Source: JAVBMV01 sp031552145
Lineage (GTDB): Bacteria; Myxococcota; Myxococcia; Myxococcales; UBA5297
Direction of reading: 5' to 3'
DNA: 64,000 bases
Assembly (NCBI GenBank): GCA_031552145.1
Contig: JAVBMV010000012.1
Coordinates: forward strand, 62,001-126,000
Part shown: piece after piece, positions 18,180 through 25,548 of the stretch
Position numbering within the stretch: position 1 is the first letter of the stretch
Layout: the number at the start of each line of letters is the position of its first letter
Notes under the pieces: model-generated
What the model saw: only the letters and a program-made list of their open reading frames with translations
Told to the model about the DNA's origin: nothing
Database searches by the model: none
Made by a program: the position numbers and the translations under genes

Positions 18180-18488
18180 TCAGGACTCGGCAGGAGCGGC
18201 GCAGACGAGCATCCAGCCGCGCGCGATAGCGTAGACCGTCTGCCCTAGTATGAAAGACTCCTCGGCGAACTCACCGCCCAGGGCCTTGACATCCTCCAAC
18301 CCGAGGACTCGGTTGGTGAGTCCTTTTTCGTCCTCCCCCCACTCGACGCGGATGAAGCGCACCGCTTCGCGCGTGGGACAGCTCTCCTGTGTCTCCAAGT
18401 CGACGAGCGCGCCGGGGTTGAGGTCGGCGACACGCGAATCGACCCATGTCTCGACTTGCTGCTCTGAGATGAAGCGAAGAGTTGCCAT
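18180..18488 (-). CDS. Small conserved-looking hypothetical protein
   Basis: 102 residues from the ATG at 18488 (MATLRFISEQQVETWVDSRVADL); an in-frame start at 18506 would add six poor residues. Acidic, soluble, no signal peptide or membrane segment. It lies six bases upstream of the CcsA/HemX-like gene in the same direction, with matching codon use, so it is probably part of the hem array. Residues TREAVRFIRVEWGEDEKGLT and ILGQTVYAIARGWML look like beta strands of a compact domain. I do not recognise the family and assign no function. Confidence 0.65.
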   Translation of the reverse strand: MATLRFISEQQVETWVDSRVADLNPGALVDLETQESCPTREAVRFIRVEWGEDEKGLTNRVLGLEDVKALGGEFAEESFILGQTVYAIARGWMLVCAAPAES

Positions 18489-18557
18489 GCCGCACCAGAG
18501 TACCAAGCGCGAGCAGGCAGATCGAGGCCCCGCGCGACGCTGTTTGAAGAGGAATGA

Positions 18558-19193
18558 TTACCGCGTTGGGTGTTCGCCCGCCATGGTTTCTGCCCAGCGC
18601 TCCCACGCATCGAGCGAAGCGGGGCTCTCCTGCGAACCCGCCGCCTGCCCGCCCCCTACGTCGACCGAGAGATCGCGTCCGGCGAGGGCGACGAGCGAGC
18701 TCTTCGCCTTCGCACGCACCTGGGGGTTGCTGTCGCGCAGCCGCGCGACGAGCAGCTTCGCCGCGCCCCTCCCCTCGGGAAGATAGCGGGCGACGTCACA
18801 GGCGAAGGCGCGCACTTCTGGATCGGAGTGGCGCAGGAGCCGCTCGAAAGGACGCCCCTCATTCGCGGCGAGGGGGGGCCTCGCCAGGAGCAGCAACACC
18901 GAGAAGAGCACGCCCACCCCCACCTGGAGGAAGGCCCTTCCGGCGGCGAAGCGCCCGGCTCTGACCAACTCGAACCGGTAGAGCGCGAAGAGGACGAGGA
19001 AGGCGATAAAGACGAAGGGGACAACGCTGCGCACCCCCTGCGGAACGAGCGCCGGGCGCGCCATGGCTGCGAAGGCAGCGCCCGCCGAGAGGGCCAGCAC
19101 GGCGTAAAGTACCCATCCGAGCGCGGGCCATTTGGTTAGACGCAGGACAACCTCGCTCTTCTCTCGCTTCGCAGACCCATTCACGCTTACCAC
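18558..19193 (-). CDS. Membrane protein with HEAT-like repeats
   Basis: 211 residues from a GTG at 19193. Three hydrophobic segments fill roughly residues 22-105 (WVLYAVLALSAGAAFAAMA, VVPFVFIAFLVLFALY, LQVGVGVLFSVLLLLA). The soluble C-terminal part has two HEAT-type repeats: LLRHSDPEVRAFACDVARYL and LRDSNPQVRAKAKSSLVALAG, each with the Asp/Asn-Pro-x-Val-Arg turn. These repeats are protein-binding scaffolds, so the protein may tether a partner to the inner membrane. It sits 5 bp after the sigma-like gene and leads toward the hem genes. The partner is unknown. Confidence 0.75.
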   Translation of the reverse strand: MVSVNGSAKREKSEVVLRLTKWPALGWVLYAVLALSAGAAFAAMARPALVPQGVRSVVPFVFIAFLVLFALYRFELVRAGRFAAGRAFLQVGVGVLFSVLLLLARPPLAANEGRPFERLLRHSDPEVRAFACDVARYLPEGRGAAKLLVARLRDSNPQVRAKAKSSLVALAGRDLSVDVGGGQAAGSQESPASLDAWERWAETMAGEHPTR

Positions 19194-19198
19194 TCCAC

Positions 19199-19738
19199 CT
19201 AGTCCTTGAAGTCGTCGCCCGCCGCCTCGCGCAGCTTGGAGAGGCCGCTCGTCTCTACCTGCCGGATGCGCTCGCGCGTCAGGTTCATGATCGCGCCCAC
19301 CTCCTCGAGTGTGATACCGCCCTTATCGGCGACATCGAGCGCACAGGTGTTCTCGAGCTCCCAGAGTTCTTTGTCGGGGAAGTTGACCTTCACAGAGCCC
19401 GTGTCGGGGTTCACGTCGAGGTAGAGGTGGTGCTTGCACGAGACGAAGAAACAGGGGCGGACCGAATTGGCACAGTCGGCGCGTGTCCGCGGGCGCATAC
19501 CGTCGAGCTCGGCCAGAAGCAGCTGCTCATCTGGATCGAACTCGGCGTTCTGTCGCCTGCGTAGATCTCGCGCCATCTCCTTGCGCGACATGGTCTTGGA
19601 ACGGCGGGGCACAGACTCGCCGAGATCCTCTGCCATACCATGCGCTCGGAACGAATCGCCGACTCCCTGCTCGACGGGTTCGGAGAAGCTCTCGGACGCG
19701 GCTTCACCCGCGGGAGCAACTCCGTGTTGCTCACTCAT
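19199..19738 (-). CDS. Sigma-70 region-4-only DNA-binding protein
   Basis: 179 residues from the ATG at 19738, chosen because GGGGAGGG lies just upstream. The N-terminal ~60 residues are low-complexity. A middle block has several Cys (RADCANSVRPCFFVSCKHHLYLD), which could bind a metal. The C-terminal ~45 residues (GGITLEEVGAIMNLTRERIRQ, then VETSGLSKL) match the helix-turn-helix of sigma-70 region 4, which reads -35 elements. Regions 2 and 3 are absent, so it cannot be a complete sigma factor. Members of this kind recur in deltaproteobacterial genomes as small regulators. It heads the leftward array containing the hem genes, which makes it a candidate local regulator; that is inference. Confidence 0.8.
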   Translation of the reverse strand: MSEQHGVAPAGEAASESFSEPVEQGVGDSFRAHGMAEDLGESVPRRSKTMSRKEMARDLRRRQNAEFDPDEQLLLAELDGMRPRTRADCANSVRPCFFVSCKHHLYLDVNPDTGSVKVNFPDKELWELENTCALDVADKGGITLEEVGAIMNLTRERIRQVETSGLSKLREAAGDDFKD

Positions 19739-20114
19739 GCGGCCCTCCCCGTTCGTTCTGTCCCTCTGCGACTCAAGAGCTTCACAGCTAGCCTTCCTGT
19801 CGGCTGCCAAGAGCATTGTGGAAACACCTCGACTCGCCCAATGCGCGTCCGCAGCGCATCTGGGCGATCACGCTGACCTCTGCTCGCGGTGTAACTCTCG
19901 ACCTCTCCCAACTATTGCCTCGAGCCTTTTCTCCCTACTTTTCGCCTAAGTATCGAGACTTTTTGGTGATACGTCGGGCGCAAGGGGGCTGTCAAGCGCC
20001 AGATGGCCAAAGCTGTGAGCGCCGCGGCGCCCCCTGGCCAGGCGCGGCGTGGGCTGTATGCTCGCGGCGCGGCCGCGCCCATGGACGCGCGGTCACCGCC
20101 GAAGTGGGAGCACT
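19739..20114. other. 376-bp divergent intergenic region (sigma-like gene / mazG)
   Basis: Holds the 5' regions of two divergent genes. It includes a comparatively T-rich stretch (about 19915-19970). I see no confident promoter pair, RNA gene or extended inverted repeat. Confidence 0.5.
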
Positions 20115-20930
20115 ATGACAAGAGCAGCAGCAGAACTCGAGAGACTCGTCGCGATAATGGCCAAACTCCGCTCACCCGAGGGGTGCCCGTGGGATCGCGC
20201 GCAGGATCATGCCTCGCTCAGGCCCTATCTGATCGAAGAGGCCTACGAGGTCCTCGAACAATTGGACCACCTTGCAGCCGGCGAAGGATCCATGGGCGCG
20301 CTGGCGGAAGAGTTGGGCGATCTCCTGCTGCAGGTCGTCTTTCACGCACAGCTTGCTCGGGAGCAGGGCGCCTTCGAGCTGGCCGACGCGATTAAGGCCA
20401 TCTGCGACAAGCTCGAATACCGCCACCCACACGTCTTCGGCGACGCCGAGGCTGCCAACGCAGAGGCTGTCGCCCTCAAATGGGCCGAGCTGAAGGCGGC
20501 CGAGCGCAGGCGCAAGACAGGAAAGAACGGGAGCGCCCTCGACGGAGTGCCGCTCGAGGCTCCCGCCCTGCTGCGCGCCGAGCGGATGACGGAGAAGGCA
20601 AGCCGCGTCCACTTCGACTTCCGCTCCCTGGAAGAGGTGCGGGGCAAAGTGTCGGAGGAGCTGGCCGAGCTGGATGAGGCGATCGCCGCGGGCGAGCGCG
20701 CGCAGATCGAGCATGAAATGGGCGACTCGCTCTTTGCGCTGGCCAACCTCTCGCGCTGGCTCGGATGCCATCCCGAGGATGCGCTGCGCGGAACACTCGG
20801 GCGCTTTGGCGCGCGCTTCCGATTCATCGAGGCGCGGCTTGAGGAGCGGGGCATCGCGCCCGGCGACGCGGGGCTCGAGCTGCTCGACGCGCTCTGGGAC
20901 GAAGCGAAGCTTGCGGAGCGGAGCCGCTGA
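20115..20930 (+). CDS. mazG: Nucleoside triphosphate pyrophosphohydrolase MazG
   Basis: House-cleaning enzyme that hydrolyses (d)NTPs to monophosphates and pyrophosphate. 271 residues from the ATG at 20115 (GTGGGAG upstream). Two tandem MazG domains are visible. The first opens LRSPEGCPWDRAQDHASLRPYL and has EEAYEVLE and EELGDLLLQVVFHA, whose Glu/Asp bind Mg2+. The second has SRVHFDFRSLEEVRGKVSEE, ELAELDEAIAAG and HEMGDSLFALANLSRW. Length and order match E. coli MazG. It reads away from the sigma-like gene, with a 399-bp gap before rpsT. Confidence 0.95.
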   Translation: MTRAAAELERLVAIMAKLRSPEGCPWDRAQDHASLRPYLIEEAYEVLEQLDHLAAGEGSMGALAEELGDLLLQVVFHAQLAREQGAFELADAIKAICDKLEYRHPHVFGDAEAANAEAVALKWAELKAAERRRKTGKNGSALDGVPLEAPALLRAERMTEKASRVHFDFRSLEEVRGKVSEELAELDEAIAAGERAQIEHEMGDSLFALANLSRWLGCHPEDALRGTLGRFGARFRFIEARLEERGIAPGDAGLELLDALWDEAKLAERSR

Positions 20931-21244
20931 ACGTTTCGTCGAACAGTACCGGCGCGCTCTCCACAAGCGCTGTGGAAAAACTGTGCCGTTCGCTGTGGAG
21001 TCGGCGCGCCCCAAGTGGGGTCCGCGGGGCCTTTGCCGAAATGCTGTCGCAGGACAGCATTTTACAACATGCTGTAATGACTAAACTTATTTGCCTTCCC
21101 CTCTGGCGACGCTCTTGGGCTCCCTCTGCTTAAAGGCGCGCTCTAACGAGAAGCAGCGCGCCCTGTGGGTAGCGGAGTCTGGTGAGTCGAACGAAACATC
21201 GCACATGGAGGGAGGCGAGAGAGGCGCTTCACGCGCCTATCGTA
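20931..21244. other. Long mazG-rpsT intergenic region with repeats
   Basis: No credible gene. It contains three TGTGGA/TCCACA cores (20960-20999), one of which fits the DnaA-box consensus TTWTNCACA on the minus strand (20971-20979), then a perfect 10-bp inverted repeat (21039-21062), another ATGCTGT copy, and a short AT-rich stretch near 21060-21095. See the separate entries. Confidence 0.6.
21039..21062 (+). repeat. Perfect 10-bp inverted repeat, ATGCTGT elements
   Basis: AAATGCTGTC-GCAG-GACAGCATTT is a perfect hairpin with a 4-nt loop followed by TTAC. A further ATGCTGT follows at 21069-21075, giving three copies of the heptamer in about 35 bp. It could terminate mazG transcription weakly (short T run) or be a binding site. 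Confidence 0.5.
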
Positions 21245-21273
21245 TTGACACTGTAGAGCGCGCCTGCTAGAGA
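21245..21273 (+). promoter_or_regulatory. Sigma-70-type promoter for rpsT
   Basis: A perfect TTGACA (21245-21250) is followed by a 17-bp spacer and TAGAGA (21268-21273) as the -10. Transcription would start near 21280, about 50 bp before the rpsT GTG. Confidence 0.55.
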
Positions 21274-21329
21274 GCGCGCCCTATTCGAGCTCGCGCAGAT
21301 GCGCAGAGAGCTCATCCGTGGAGGAAGCA

Positions 21330-21596
21330 GTGGCAAACATACCGTCCGCTGAAAAGCGCCATCGCCAGAGCCTCAAGCGCAAAGCGCGCAACACTCACTG
21401 GCGTTCAACCGTGAAGACCGCGATGAAGAAGGCGCGCGAAGCGGTGGAGTCGAAGGATCCTGCCAAGGTCGAGGAGGTGCTGCGCACCACCGAGAAGACC
21501 CTGAAGCGCGCTGCCAGCAAGGGCGTCATTCATGCCCGCAATGCCAGCCGCCACGTCGCGCGCCTGAACAAGGCCGCCGCGGCCGTCGCCAAGTAG
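21330..21596 (+). CDS. rpsT: 30S ribosomal protein bS20
   Basis: Binds the 5' domain of 16S rRNA early in 30S assembly. 88 residues, basic and Ala/Lys-rich, opening with the family signature ANIPSAEKRHRQSLKRKARN. I choose the GTG at 21330 because the family begins M-A-N-x-x-S-A, and GGAGGAAG (21320-21327) sits right upstream of it. A GTG twelve bases earlier is in frame but would place that Shine-Dalgarno inside the gene. A non-ATG start is also known for rpsT in E. coli, where it takes part in autoregulation. It is monocistronic, with its own promoter and terminator. Confidence 0.97.
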   Translation: MANIPSAEKRHRQSLKRKARNTHWRSTVKTAMKKAREAVESKDPAKVEEVLRTTEKTLKRAASKGVIHARNASRHVARLNKAAAAVAK

Positions 21597-21628
21597 CATC
21601 CAGGCGCAGTCTCGAGCCCTTGAGACAG

Positions 21629-21670
21629 AGCCACCCCACCGGCCGCCCAGCGGCCGATGAGGTGGCTTTT
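21629..21670 (+). terminator. Rho-independent terminator of rpsT
   Basis: Outer stem AGCCACC (21629-21635) pairs with GGTGGCT (21661-21667). An inner stem GGCCGC / GCGGCC has a CCA loop. TTTT follows. It is well placed 32 bp after the rpsT stop and directly before the convergent metallopeptidase gene. Confidence 0.9.
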
Positions 21671-21692
21671 CGTGTAGCTGGAGTCTGCGAAC

Positions 21693-23492
21693 CTACTTGC
21701 TCTCCTCCTGCAGTTCCCGCTCCTCGCGCTCCAGCGGAGCGGCGTCGGCGCAACCCGGTACCAACTCCTGCGCCGTGACGAAACGCGGCGCGATGTCGAT
21801 GGGCACCTTGTCGAGCTTGGCGATGGTCTTGGCCACCTTCTCGCCGATGATGGCGTGCTCCTTCAGCAGCTTCTCCGCCCCCGCGCGATCGCCCGTCGAG
21901 TGGATGGCGATGAGCTTCGACGCGAGCGAGCGCACCGCACCCTTCATCTTGGGAAGATCGACCTGCCAGGTCCCATCTTTGGCCTGAACGACGCCCTTCT
22001 CCGCAATGTAGTGATCGAGCTGGAGCGCCATACCCTTGGCATGCGCCTCGTTCGCCCCGAACCGCAGCGAGCGGAAGGCCGAGACCAGGAAGGTGGTGTA
22101 GAGCTTGCGCTCCGCGTCCTGACCGTAGGCGACGACGCCCTTGAGCTTGGCCTCATTCGTCCCCTTCGCCGCGTCGGCGGCCGCGACCTCCATCAGGTGC
22201 TGCAGGGCGTAGAGCCCGAGCACATCGGCCCGCGCCTCCTCGATGGCGCCGTAGAGCTCGATGAGCTGCGCGCGCGGCGAGCTCTTCTTCCCGTCGATGG
22301 CGATCTCGTGCAAGCCGAGGCCATGGCAGACCTCGTGCGTGAGGATGTGCATGAAGAAGGGGTCGAAGGAGACGTGCTTTCGTTCGCTCTTTCCGAGCAC
22401 CACCTCAGAGATGGGCAGAAGTACCTGCTTGTACTTGGCCTCCTGCACGTTCTTGAGCATCACCCGCTTCGAGCCGCGCTGCGAGACAACCCGCTCATCG
22501 TTGGGCAGATTGAAGGCGGCGGTCTGCACGCCCTCGCTGGCGTCGCCGGCATTGAAGATGACATTGACGACGCGAATGGGAGCGGAGGCGCCGAGCTTCG
22601 GGTTGCGCAGCGCCTCGGGCGCGGGCAGGTTGTTCTCGATCTCTTGCAGATGCGAGGCGATCGCGGCGAGTCGCGCGCTGGTCTCATCGTCGCGCCGAGT
22701 GATGTAGGACTCGAAGGCCGCCTTATAGCCGAAGAGCTGATCGCCATAGGTCTCATAGGGGCCAAAAGCAATTTCGAGCGGCGCATCTAGATCCATCCAG
22801 GCGAGATCGCTCGGGACATAGTCGTTGGAGGCGAAGGCCTCCGCGCGCAGCGTGAGGAAGCGCTTGAGCGTCTCGTTCTCCGTCTTGGCAGCCGCCTCCT
22901 TGAAGAGCGCCGCCATGGGCACGAGCCACTTCGCATATTCGGTCGAATAGGGAACCGCGATGAGCTTCCCGATGCGGTCCCTGCGGATCACGTGGAAGTA
23001 GCCCTTTGACTTGGCTTGCTCCTCTGGGCTCTGCTCGGCCACCCAGCGCTCGAACTCGCCCTTCATCATGTCCTCGGGATAGTAGTTGCCGCCCTCGGGC
23101 TGGGAGCTTGGCACGCCGGGAAGGAAGGCCTTGTGGTCGTCGAGCGTCGACCAGGGCCCTCGATTGAGCCAGAAATAGGCCAGACGCGCCTTCCCCGTTG
23201 GGGAGGTGTCGCGCTCTAGCTTCGCCAGCTCCTGCCGATTTTGCGCCCATTTCTGCTCTAAGAAGAGGTCGTTCAGGATGCGCGATGCCTCGATCAGGCT
23301 CTTCAGCGCCTCCTTGTCACCAGTGGAGAGTCCCTTCAGATCGACCTTCAGGTCGACGGGCTTGTATCTGGCAGAGAGCTTCTCCAACTCGCCCTTGCCG
23401 GGGAGGGATGGTTCATTCGGCTGAGAGGTCGCGCCCTTCGAAGCTGGAGCCGCGAGCGTCATCGAGAGCATCATTGCGAGTACCACGTTCAT
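21693..23492 (-). CDS. Secreted M49 (dipeptidyl-peptidase III)-like metallopeptidase
   Basis: 599 residues with a signal peptide (MNVVLAMMLSMTLAAPA), so it acts in the periplasm or outside. Around residue 385 is HEVCHGLGLHEI, a zinc-binding HExxH type motif, followed about 37 residues later by EEARAD, which supplies the third metal ligand. This pairing fits the DPP III family and its HE.xHGLG relatives (for example the C-terminal part of plant NUDT3-type proteins). Classical DPP III has HExxxGH; the shorter HExxH with GLG belongs to the relatives. DPP III removes dipeptides from peptide N-termini; here the substrate is unknown. It is convergent with rpsT, and its stop is 23 bp past the terminator. 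Confidence 0.82.
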   Translation of the reverse strand: MNVVLAMMLSMTLAAPASKGATSQPNEPSLPGKGELEKLSARYKPVDLKVDLKGLSTGDKEALKSLIEASRILNDLFLEQKWAQNRQELAKLERDTSPTGKARLAYFWLNRGPWSTLDDHKAFLPGVPSSQPEGGNYYPEDMMKGEFERWVAEQSPEEQAKSKGYFHVIRRDRIGKLIAVPYSTEYAKWLVPMAALFKEAAAKTENETLKRFLTLRAEAFASNDYVPSDLAWMDLDAPLEIAFGPYETYGDQLFGYKAAFESYITRRDDETSARLAAIASHLQEIENNLPAPEALRNPKLGASAPIRVVNVIFNAGDASEGVQTAAFNLPNDERVVSQRGSKRVMLKNVQEAKYKQVLLPISEVVLGKSERKHVSFDPFFMHILTHEVCHGLGLHEIAIDGKKSSPRAQLIELYGAIEEARADVLGLYALQHLMEVAAADAAKGTNEAKLKGVVAYGQDAERKLYTTFLVSAFRSLRFGANEAHAKGMALQLDHYIAEKGVVQAKDGTWQVDLPKMKGAVRSLASKLIAIHSTGDRAGAEKLLKEHAIIGEKVAKTIAKLDKVPIDIAPRFVTAQELVPGCADAAPLEREERELQEESK

Positions 23493-23647
23493 CTTGTCCT
23501 CATGGGAGTGCGAGGGGGGCGAGGAGCCGCCCGCCCGAAGCGCGTATCATCCCACGACGACACCTAGCAGCGAAACGCCAACTACCCAGGCAGAGGGGCA
23601 CAGGCGGGCTCTCCCGACCTGTTCCCCCCCGCCCGTTGTTCTCGCGC

Positions 23648-24130
23648 TCAGCGCTTGGCGCTCTGGAGGTAGCCAGCGTCTTCGCCGCCCGCGGCTCGCA
23701 TGCCGGCGTCGCTCTTGCCCGCTCCGCTCATCATTCCCGCGTCCTGCCTCGGCAGCTGCGCTCGATAGCCGGCGTCTTCGCTGGTCGAAGCGCGATAGCC
23801 GGCGTCATCTCCGGTCGAGGCGCGATAGCCAGCGTCATCCGCCGTTGAAGCACGATAGCCGGCATCGTCCTGCGTACTCGCCCTGAATCCGGCATCGTCC
23901 TGCGTACTCGCCCTAAATCCGGCATCATCCTGCGTACCCGCTCTCATCCCCGCGTCCATGCGTCCGCCCGCGACCTGCAGCGAGGCGTCGCGCTTCGTCG
24001 CCGCCTGCGTGTTGCAGTGTTCGCCCGCGCCTTGCTCCGCCGACGCGCTGGTGGTTAGCAGCGCGGCAGCGGAGGCCACGGCGACGGGCGCGAGTACTCC
24101 CAGCAGCATTGGGCCAAGCCATCTCATCAT
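23648..24130 (-). CDS. Small secreted protein with decapeptide DAG repeats
   Basis: 160 residues from an ATG at 24130 with GAGGAACC upstream. An N-terminal signal segment (LLGVLAPVAVASAAALLTTSASA) indicates export. From about residue 57 to 125 the sequence is a regular 10-residue repeat of the form D-A-G-[M/F/Y]-R-A-S-T-x-D (for example DAGYRASTAD), and less regular DAG units (QDAGM, SDAGM, EDAGY) continue to the end. The single Cys is at residue 39. I recognise no family. The acidic Asp/Glu-Asp-Ala-Gly loops with period ten could bind divalent cations or form a solenoid or structural coat; this is speculation. Confidence 0.75.
   Translation of the reverse strand: MMRWLGPMLLGVLAPVAVASAAALLTTSASAEQGAGEHCNTQAATKRDASLQVAGGRMDAGMRAGTQDDAGFRASTQDDAGFRASTQDDAGYRASTADDAGYRASTGDDAGYRASTSEDAGYRAQLPRQDAGMMSGAGKSDAGMRAAGGEDAGYLQSAKR
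23756..23962 (-). repeat. Tandem 30-bp coding repeats
   Basis: About seven in-frame 30-bp units encode the DAG decapeptides. Adjacent units near 23870-23935 are almost identical at DNA level (the block encoding TQDDAGFRAS occurs twice in a row), pointing to recent slippage. No spacers, so this is not a CRISPR array. Confidence 0.85.
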
Positions 24131-24324
24131 TCAGGTTCCTCCTTCTGTGCCGGCCACCCTCTTGGCAGGTACGGCAATGGGGCAAAGCTGCTCACGCAGA
24201 GCAGCGCGAGAGAATCCCCCCGGCGAACCCGCCCTGGGCGCACACAAGTCGTTGGCCGAGCGTTTCACTGCCGAGCTGCCTCATCCCTATTGTGCGGTCG
24301 CTCCCCCTATGAGAAGCACTCCCC

Positions 24325-25548
24325 ATGACCAACAGCTTCGATCTGATCGTCCTCGGCGCAGGTGTGAGCGGCGCGGCCCTCGCGGCTCGCAGTGCCTCCA
24401 AGGGCGCAAGGGTGCTCCTGCTGGAGCGGGAGAGAGAGGCGGGGGGATCGCTCTGCACCCACGTCTCGGGCGAGGGCTTCTGGCTAGAGCTCGGCGCGCA
24501 CACGCTCTACAACTCCTATGTCACCCTTCTCGAGCTGCTCGCACTAGAGCCGGGCGAAGCGTGGCTCGAGGAGCGCCGCAACCTCAAGTACCTCTTCGAG
24601 CGCGACGGTGAGCTCCACTCCGCCTTCAGCCAGCTCAGCCTCTTCGAACTTCTCACTTCGCTGCCCCGAGCGTTGGGGGCGCGCAAAGAGGGGCGCTCGA
24701 TGCGCGAGCACTACGAGCCCATCGTTGGGCGCCGCAACTATGAACGCGTGCTCTCGCCCATGTTCGCGGCGGCGCTGCTAGGCCGCGAAGTAGACGAACT
24801 CCCCGCCTCGATGCTCTTCAAGAGCCGACCGCGCAGAGATCGGCGCTTCCCCAGGAAGCTGGCGCCCCGCGGGGGAATGAGGAGCGTCATCTCTCGCCTC
24901 CTCTGCCGCCGCGAAATCGAGCTGCGCACCTCGGCGGAGGCCGTCTCGATGGTTCGCGACGGCGCCCTCTTCGAGGTGACCACCGCGGGAGGCCAGCAGT
25001 TCCGTGCCCCCTACGCGGCGCTGGCGCTCCCTCCCGACAGCGCTGCACGCCTACTCTCCGCCTCTACCGGCCTCGATGGAACGCTCTCGGGCACGCTGGC
25101 ACAGCTGCTCGGAGAGATACGCACGCGCGAAGTGCAGACCCTGGGCGCGGTGGTCAAGAGCAGCGCGACCTCGCTCCGCCGGGTCGCCGGGCTGGTATCG
25201 CTCGACAGGAGCTATTACTCGGTGGTCGCGCGCGATCCCATCCCCAACCCCTCGCTGCGTGGCTTCGCGCTCCACCTAGACCCACGGGTCCACCCGGAAG
25301 AGGGTTTGGCGAAGCTGGCCAAGTTGGTCGGCGTGACACCTCCACAGTTCGAATCTTTTGCGCGCAAGCTCACCTCCCTCCCCTCGCCTGCCCTTGGGCA
25401 CGAACGGCTGGTGCAGCGCGTGGATGAACTGCTCTCCACGACACCGCTCGCCATCGCCGGCAATTGGTTCGGCGGCATCTCGATCGAGGACTGCGCCATC
25501 CGGGCCGTCAGCGAGGCGGAGCGGCTGGCGCGCCAAGCCGGCTGGTAG
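24325..25548 (+). CDS. FAD-dependent oxidoreductase, protoporphyrinogen-oxidase-like
   Basis: 407 residues. The N-terminus is a textbook FAD-binding Rossmann motif (FDLIVLGAGVSGAALAA) followed by LLLERE, GGSLCTHV and a LELGAHTLYNSY segment. The C-terminal end has the second FAD motif (LAIAGNWFGGISIEDCAI). This layout matches the HemY/amine-oxidase superfamily, which includes protoporphyrinogen oxidase and phytoene desaturases. HemY would fit the heme genes nearby, but the protein is shorter than most HemY and the substrate site cannot be judged by eye. The 3' end overlaps the convergent FHA-membrane gene by 41 bp. Confidence 0.78.
   Translation: MTNSFDLIVLGAGVSGAALAARSASKGARVLLLEREREAGGSLCTHVSGEGFWLELGAHTLYNSYVTLLELLALEPGEAWLEERRNLKYLFERDGELHSAFSQLSLFELLTSLPRALGARKEGRSMREHYEPIVGRRNYERVLSPMFAAALLGREVDELPASMLFKSRPRRDRRFPRKLAPRGGMRSVISRLLCRREIELRTSAEAVSMVRDGALFEVTTAGGQQFRAPYAALALPPDSAARLLSASTGLDGTLSGTLAQLLGEIRTREVQTLGAVVKSSATSLRRVAGLVSLDRSYYSVVARDPIPNPSLRGFALHLDPRVHPEEGLAKLAKLVGVTPPQFESFARKLTSLPSPALGHERLVQRVDELLSTTPLAIAGNWFGGISIEDCAIRAVSEAERLARQAGW

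Noticed and set aside
20960..21095. Chromosome replication origin
   Set aside because: Only one box fits the DnaA consensus and no dnaA, dnaN or gidA lies nearby; kept only as a low-confidence observation.
23756..23962. CRISPR-like array of 30-bp repeats
   Set aside because: The repeats are directly tandem without spacers and encode an in-frame decapeptide in a plausible exported protein.
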